Shown here: positions 60,847 through 64,000 of the stretch, piece by piece
Position numbering within the stretch: the stretch's first letter is position 1
How the letters are laid out: each line of letters opens with the position of its first letter
NCBI RefSeq assembly: GCF_000473145.1
Contig: NZ_KI421500.1
Location: 3,735,583-3,799,582 of the forward strand
Direction: 5' to 3'
Length of the DNA: 64,000 nucleotides
From: Leisingera daeponensis DSM 23529
Lineage (GTDB): Bacteria > Pseudomonadota > Alphaproteobacteria > Rhodobacterales > Rhodobacteraceae
The notes under the pieces: generated by a model
Databases searched by the model: none
The model's input: the letters and a program-made list of their open reading frames with translations, nothing else
Told to the model about the DNA's origin: nothing
Position numbers and translations under genes: made by a program

Positions 60847-62169
60847 GTGCCAAACCACTCTCGGGAGATGTGGGGCAAAATGTGGGATGGAAAAATGGAC
60901 GGTTCTTCTGTCAATGATGATCGTGGTGGCAAGCAGCCTGGGCCGCATGTCGAAAAGAGGCTGAACGCGGCTTTCGTGAAGAAGGCCCCGCCCGGACGAC
61001 ACACGGACGGCGGCGGCTTGTATCTACAAGTTGATGAATCTGGTGCCCGACGCTGGATTCTCCGTGTCGTCGTGCATGGCAAGCGGCGCGACTTCGGCCT
61101 CGGCTCGGCAAATGTGATCTCCTTGGCAGATGCCCGGGACAAATCCTTTGAGATGCGCCGTCTGATTGCGGCGGGCGGCAACCCGAAGGTGCGCAAGCGC
61201 GAGGACGAAGGCCGCGCGACAACCTTCGCCGAACTGGCGAAGCAGGTCCACCACCGCAAGTTCAAAGACAACAAGAACAACGGCAAGCACATTGCCCAGT
61301 GGATCAACACGCTCGAAACCTATGCCTTCCCGACCATCGGCGATCTGGCGGTCGAAGATGTGAATCAGGACGACATCGAGCGCGTGATTGATCCAATCTG
61401 GACCACGAAGCCCGAGACCGCCCGCCGGGTTCTGCAACGGATCAAGACGGTGTTCGATCACGCCTGCGGTCGGGGCCTGCGCACACGCGGCAATCCGACA
61501 ACCGGGATGCGCGGGCTGATGCGCAAGCAAGACGATCAGGTCAAGCACTTCACGGCAATCGAGTTCATGCAGATCGACCGGCTTTTCCATGCGCTCAAAG
61601 ACTCAAAGGATGTCGGCGCGCTTGCCCTTCTCTTCACGCTCTTCACCGCGTCGCGGTCTGGTCCCGTTCGCGCGGCGGTCTGGTCGGAGATCGACCCTGG
61701 TCTGGAAACCTGGACGATCCCGGCGGCGAAAATGAAGACGAAAAAGGAGTTCGTCGTTCCCCTCTCCATGCCCGCAAGAGATGTCCTGTTGCGCGCGAAA
61801 GAGCGTAGGACCGGTGCCAGCGATCTTATCTTCCCTTCGCCGTCGAAGCCGAAGAACATGATCAGCGAAAACACCATGCGCAAACTGTTGCAGACGATCT
61901 TCGAGGGTGCGACCGTGCATGGGCTTCGATCCACCTTCCGAACCTGGGTCACGGAAATCATCCGCGTGGATCAGGATGTCGCGGAACTTTGTCTGGCCCA
62001 TGCGGTCGGCGGCAAGGTCGAGCGGGCATACAACCGCCCGGAACTCATCGACCAGCGGCTGATGATGTTGGAGAAGTGGGGCCTTTGGGCGACCGGCGAT
62101 CTTGCGCCCTTCTCGAATGGAACGGATGTAGATGCCTATATCCGGGGGAAATGGATCGAGCCCATTTGA
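60847..62169 (+). CDS. tyrosine-type integrase of a tRNA-Ser-integrated element
   Basis: 440 residues (GTG start at 60847; ATGs at 60868 or 60895 are possible). N-terminal DUF4102-type domain: HTDGGGLYLQVDESGARRWI; core-binding helices; catalytic residues: Arg in TASRSGPVRAAVWSEID, His-x-x-Arg in VHGLRSTFRTW, a later His in ELCLAHAVGG and nucleophile Tyr in ERAYNRPEL. This is the P4/CP4-57 type that inserts into the 3' end of tRNA genes. The adjoining tRNA-Ser is the likely attL. It opens the element whose cargo continues beyond the window. Confidence 0.93.
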   Translation: MPNHSREMWGKMWDGKMDGSSVNDDRGGKQPGPHVEKRLNAAFVKKAPPGRHTDGGGLYLQVDESGARRWILRVVVHGKRRDFGLGSANVISLADARDKSFEMRRLIAAGGNPKVRKREDEGRATTFAELAKQVHHRKFKDNKNNGKHIAQWINTLETYAFPTIGDLAVEDVNQDDIERVIDPIWTTKPETARRVLQRIKTVFDHACGRGLRTRGNPTTGMRGLMRKQDDQVKHFTAIEFMQIDRLFHALKDSKDVGALALLFTLFTASRSGPVRAAVWSEIDPGLETWTIPAAKMKTKKEFVVPLSMPARDVLLRAKERRTGASDLIFPSPSKPKNMISENTMRKLLQTIFEGATVHGLRSTFRTWVTEIIRVDQDVAELCLAHAVGGKVERAYNRPELIDQRLMMLEKWGLWATGDLAPFSNGTDVDAYIRGKWIEPI

Positions 62170-62234
62170 AATATGAACGAGGGGCGGCGGCTCACGCAGG
62201 CGCCGTCGCAACTCAAAAGGCGGGATGTTTTCGA

Positions 62235-63209
62235 TTATTTTTGTTGCGATTTGAGGGCATTACCCACTATCGCAACCCGTTCGAAGCGGGGAAACATAGA
62301 CATCTCCACAATTTCGACGAATGCTTCCTGCGCGGCTCGGTATCCCGTAGCCACCAGAACGCCCTTTCCAATGAGGTCGTCCTCATGACTCGAAATCAAG
62401 TTCTTTAACGCGGTGCCGCGACGTGAAAGTGGGACAATGAACTCGGGGACCATTTCGCGCATTTCGAGATCAATCAGTAGGTCGGAGTAGTTTGCATGAA
62501 CCAAGTTTTGACTCACAAGAAAACGTATATAGTCTTCAAGGAAGTCATATTCAGAGTGCCCGGCCCCAACCCCAAATGGCGAGTTCGCCATAGCAAGTTT
62601 ATGATCGGCAATTTTTAGTGCAAGATCCATACCAAAATACAGACTTCGACAGATATTTGTCATTCCCAGGCAAAATAGATCGAAGAATGACATGTCAAAA
62701 GCAGCGTTTCCGGTGTTTCGGGTCAGCATGTAGGCGAGAAGATCAGGAATTTCCTTCACATACTCGGTCTGCGTCAAACCGGCGTTCTTGAACAGGTCCT
62801 CGACCGAGGCAGTCATGAAGTTGTTAAATTTAGGAATGACGATCTTTTTTCCAGGTGCCTTATTGGTTCGAAACTCCTGGCGAGCATCAACCCAGAAAGT
62901 TTCCTTGCGATCAGGGTGGTGAAGAATAAGAAGCACAGGAACCGGGTAATGCTCCCAATACTTCTGATGCTTTTCGTTTGCGGCATAGGACACGTTGTAG
63001 TCTGTTTCGCCATTGAAGTATGACTGCCCCGATTTCACTTGCACGCCAACCATCATGCCGGTGGGTTCGCTGTTCTCGTCAATGAACTCGATGTGGCCGT
63101 CGATTCCGAAATCGCCGGTCGCAGTTTCCCGCCAGATCAGTTCGATCTCGGCCAGCCTTGCCTGAACGGCAGCAATACCTTTGCGTTCGGTAGCGTAGTT
63201 TCCAGGCAT
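62235..63209 (-). CDS. DUF4365 domain-containing protein (nuclease-like fold)
   Basis: 324 residues. The first 75 residues, with TGDFGIDGHIEFID and MMVGVQVKSGQSYF, have the D...(E/Q)-x-K spacing of PD-(D/E)XK nuclease folds and match DUF4365. The middle has HYPVPVLLILHHPDR...FWVD, as in related restriction-like proteins; the C-terminal 170 residues are helical and unassigned. Base composition is lower in GC than in the neighbours, as expected of cargo. It lies 4 bases downstream of the ISP-like gene, so they probably form one defence operon. Confidence 0.78.
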   Translation of the reverse strand: MPGNYATERKGIAAVQARLAEIELIWRETATGDFGIDGHIEFIDENSEPTGMMVGVQVKSGQSYFNGETDYNVSYAANEKHQKYWEHYPVPVLLILHHPDRKETFWVDARQEFRTNKAPGKKIVIPKFNNFMTASVEDLFKNAGLTQTEYVKEIPDLLAYMLTRNTGNAAFDMSFFDLFCLGMTNICRSLYFGMDLALKIADHKLAMANSPFGVGAGHSEYDFLEDYIRFLVSQNLVHANYSDLLIDLEMREMVPEFIVPLSRRGTALKNLISSHEDDLIGKGVLVATGYRAAQEAFVEIVEMSMFPRFERVAIVGNALKSQQK

Positions 63210-63212
63210 GGG

Positions 63213-64000
63213 TCAGATGTCCAACTTCGGCAGGCTCTTCACGATCTTCACCGTTTCAAGGCTGACGGTGATGACGCGGCGCAGGAGGTCGTAGGGGTAG
63301 CGGGGGTCGCCCATGGTCTCGATGGCGTAGCGGTTCGCATCGTTTTCGATGTCGCTGCCCTTCTTGGTGTTGGGGTTGTAGCGATCCACCGAGACGCCCT
63401 GACGCTCCATCACCCACTCGATAGCGGGCTTGCCATTGACGACATAGTCATAGGCCGCCAGCGGGATGTCCGTTAGGGTGATGTTGCCGTTGTAGATGAT
63501 GGTCGAGCGGTCCTTTTCCTTGCCCTTCTTGCCGAAGGCCATCTTCTCGACGCGGAAGAACTTTTCCGGGTCGGGGATATGGGCAAGGGCAAGGTCGCCC
63601 TGTTTGACCGTGGCGGGGTAAGGCTCGACGCTTTCATAGCCGACATGAAGGTCGCCCAGTTTGCGACCGGCCTCCATGAAGCGGGTGAAGTCCTCGCGCT
63701 TCTTGACCGGCGGAATGCGGGGCAGTTCCTTCAAGAGGCTGTCGGCGAAACGGGCGCGGTAGTCGGGCGCATGAAGAAGGCCGTAGATGTAATAGAACAG
63801 GTCTTCCTTGGTGATGGACGGATCGGAATAGAAGGCTTGGAAGTGCTTCAAGCTCGCATCTGTGATCCCATGCTTGACTTTGTATCCCTCAATGACCTCA
63901 GCATCATCCGCCTCGAACGAGAACGCTGGGCTATCGTCATTGCCGCCTTCAACCTTCTCAAAGAGACGCAACGGAAAGCACTGGGAACCTGCCGCGACAG
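63213..64000 (-). CDS. type ISP restriction-modification-like enzyme, C-terminal part
   Basis: The frame is open to the right edge, so the N-terminal part is outside the window. The visible 262 residues include SQCFPLRLFE, DLFYYIYGLLHAPDYRARFA, LPRIPPVKKREDFTRFMEAG, DLHVGYESVEPYP and AYDYVVNGKPAIEWVMERQG, the conserved C-terminal (target-recognition) part of type ISP helicase-methyltransferase restriction enzymes. The complete family is about 1000-1700 residues. An anti-phage role is likely, but the helicase and methylase parts must be seen to confirm. Confidence 0.82.
   Translation of the reverse strand, partial: VAAGSQCFPLRLFEKVEGGNDDSPAFSFEADDAEVIEGYKVKHGITDASLKHFQAFYSDPSITKEDLFYYIYGLLHAPDYRARFADSLLKELPRIPPVKKREDFTRFMEAGRKLGDLHVGYESVEPYPATVKQGDLALAHIPDPEKFFRVEKMAFGKKGKEKDRSTIIYNGNITLTDIPLAAYDYVVNGKPAIEWVMERQGVSVDRYNPNTKKGSDIENDANRYAIETMGDPRYPYDLLRRVITVSLETVKIVKSLPKLDI

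Noticed and set aside
1..64000. CRISPR array, rRNA, riboswitch or replication origin
   Set aside because: No regularly spaced direct repeats, rRNA sequence, recognisable aptamer or DnaA-box cluster was found by eye.

Overview
The window looks like chromosome of a marine Rhodobacteraceae bacterium (Roseobacter group: Leisingera, Phaeobacter or Ruegeria type). The grounds are high GC content, tightly overlapping ATGA-type operons, and gene families typical of that group: PhnCDEE plus an HAD hydrolase, branched-chain-amino-acid-type transporters joined to CoA catabolism, HWE kinases and the 'antifreeze' small protein. The species assignment is inference. No replication origin, rRNA or CRISPR array was seen. 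One tRNA is present, tRNA-Ser(GCU).

Layout. 1-3.9 kb: CsbD-type stress protein (partial), a small hypothetical gene and a large hybrid sensor kinase. 4.0-8.9 kb: a PAS/HWE kinase, a ribbon-helix-helix repressor with its own operator, a PHB-depolymerase-like esterase and a C45 acyltransferase, bracketed by two IS3-family start remnants facing each other. 9.1-12.3 kb: SLC13/TrkA-C permease, EF-hand protein and CBS protein. 12.3-17.8 kb (minus strand): a four-gene overlapping operon of lysine 2,3-aminomutase, two D-Ala-D-Ala-ligase-like ATP-grasp enzymes and a 750-residue GNAT-deacetylase-GNAT fusion. This is the best candidate for an undescribed pathway. 18.5-24.1 kb: secreted sulfatase, exported HAD phosphatase, octaheme cytochrome with HEAT/TPR tail and an outer-membrane beta-barrel. 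24.3-31.3 kb: IS110 scrap, CheB-CheR-PAS-HWE kinase, a membrane protein/ClpP-like pair and a phasin-like small protein. 31.6-34.3 kb: aldehyde dehydrogenase, GST and NAD(P)-binding oxidoreductase operon.

35.3-38.0 kb: a solute-binding protein with no transporter, followed by a chemoreceptor. 38.3-40.1 kb: VOC protein and RsgA. 40.5-48.5 kb: a hybrid kinase/OmpR-type regulator pair divergent from phnD-phnC-phnE-phnE and an HAD-IIA phosphatase. 48.5-50.1 kb: MetF plus a cysteine-rich MetV-like partner. 50.5-59.7 kb: one long plus-strand operon with an ABC importer (binding protein, two ATPases, two permeases), an alpha/beta hydrolase, a TetR regulator, enoyl-CoA hydratase/isomerase, acyl-CoA ligase and two MaoC-like hydratases. 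A perfect palindrome in its promoter is the likely TetR operator. Together these genes would import a carboxylic acid, activate it with CoA and start its degradation.

59.9-64 kb: a decayed acyl-CoA synthetase fragment, tRNA-Ser, then a tyrosine integrase that marks the left end of an integrated element. The first cargo visible is a DUF4365 nuclease-fold protein and the C-terminus of a type ISP restriction-modification-like enzyme, so the element probably carries defence genes; its right end lies outside the window.
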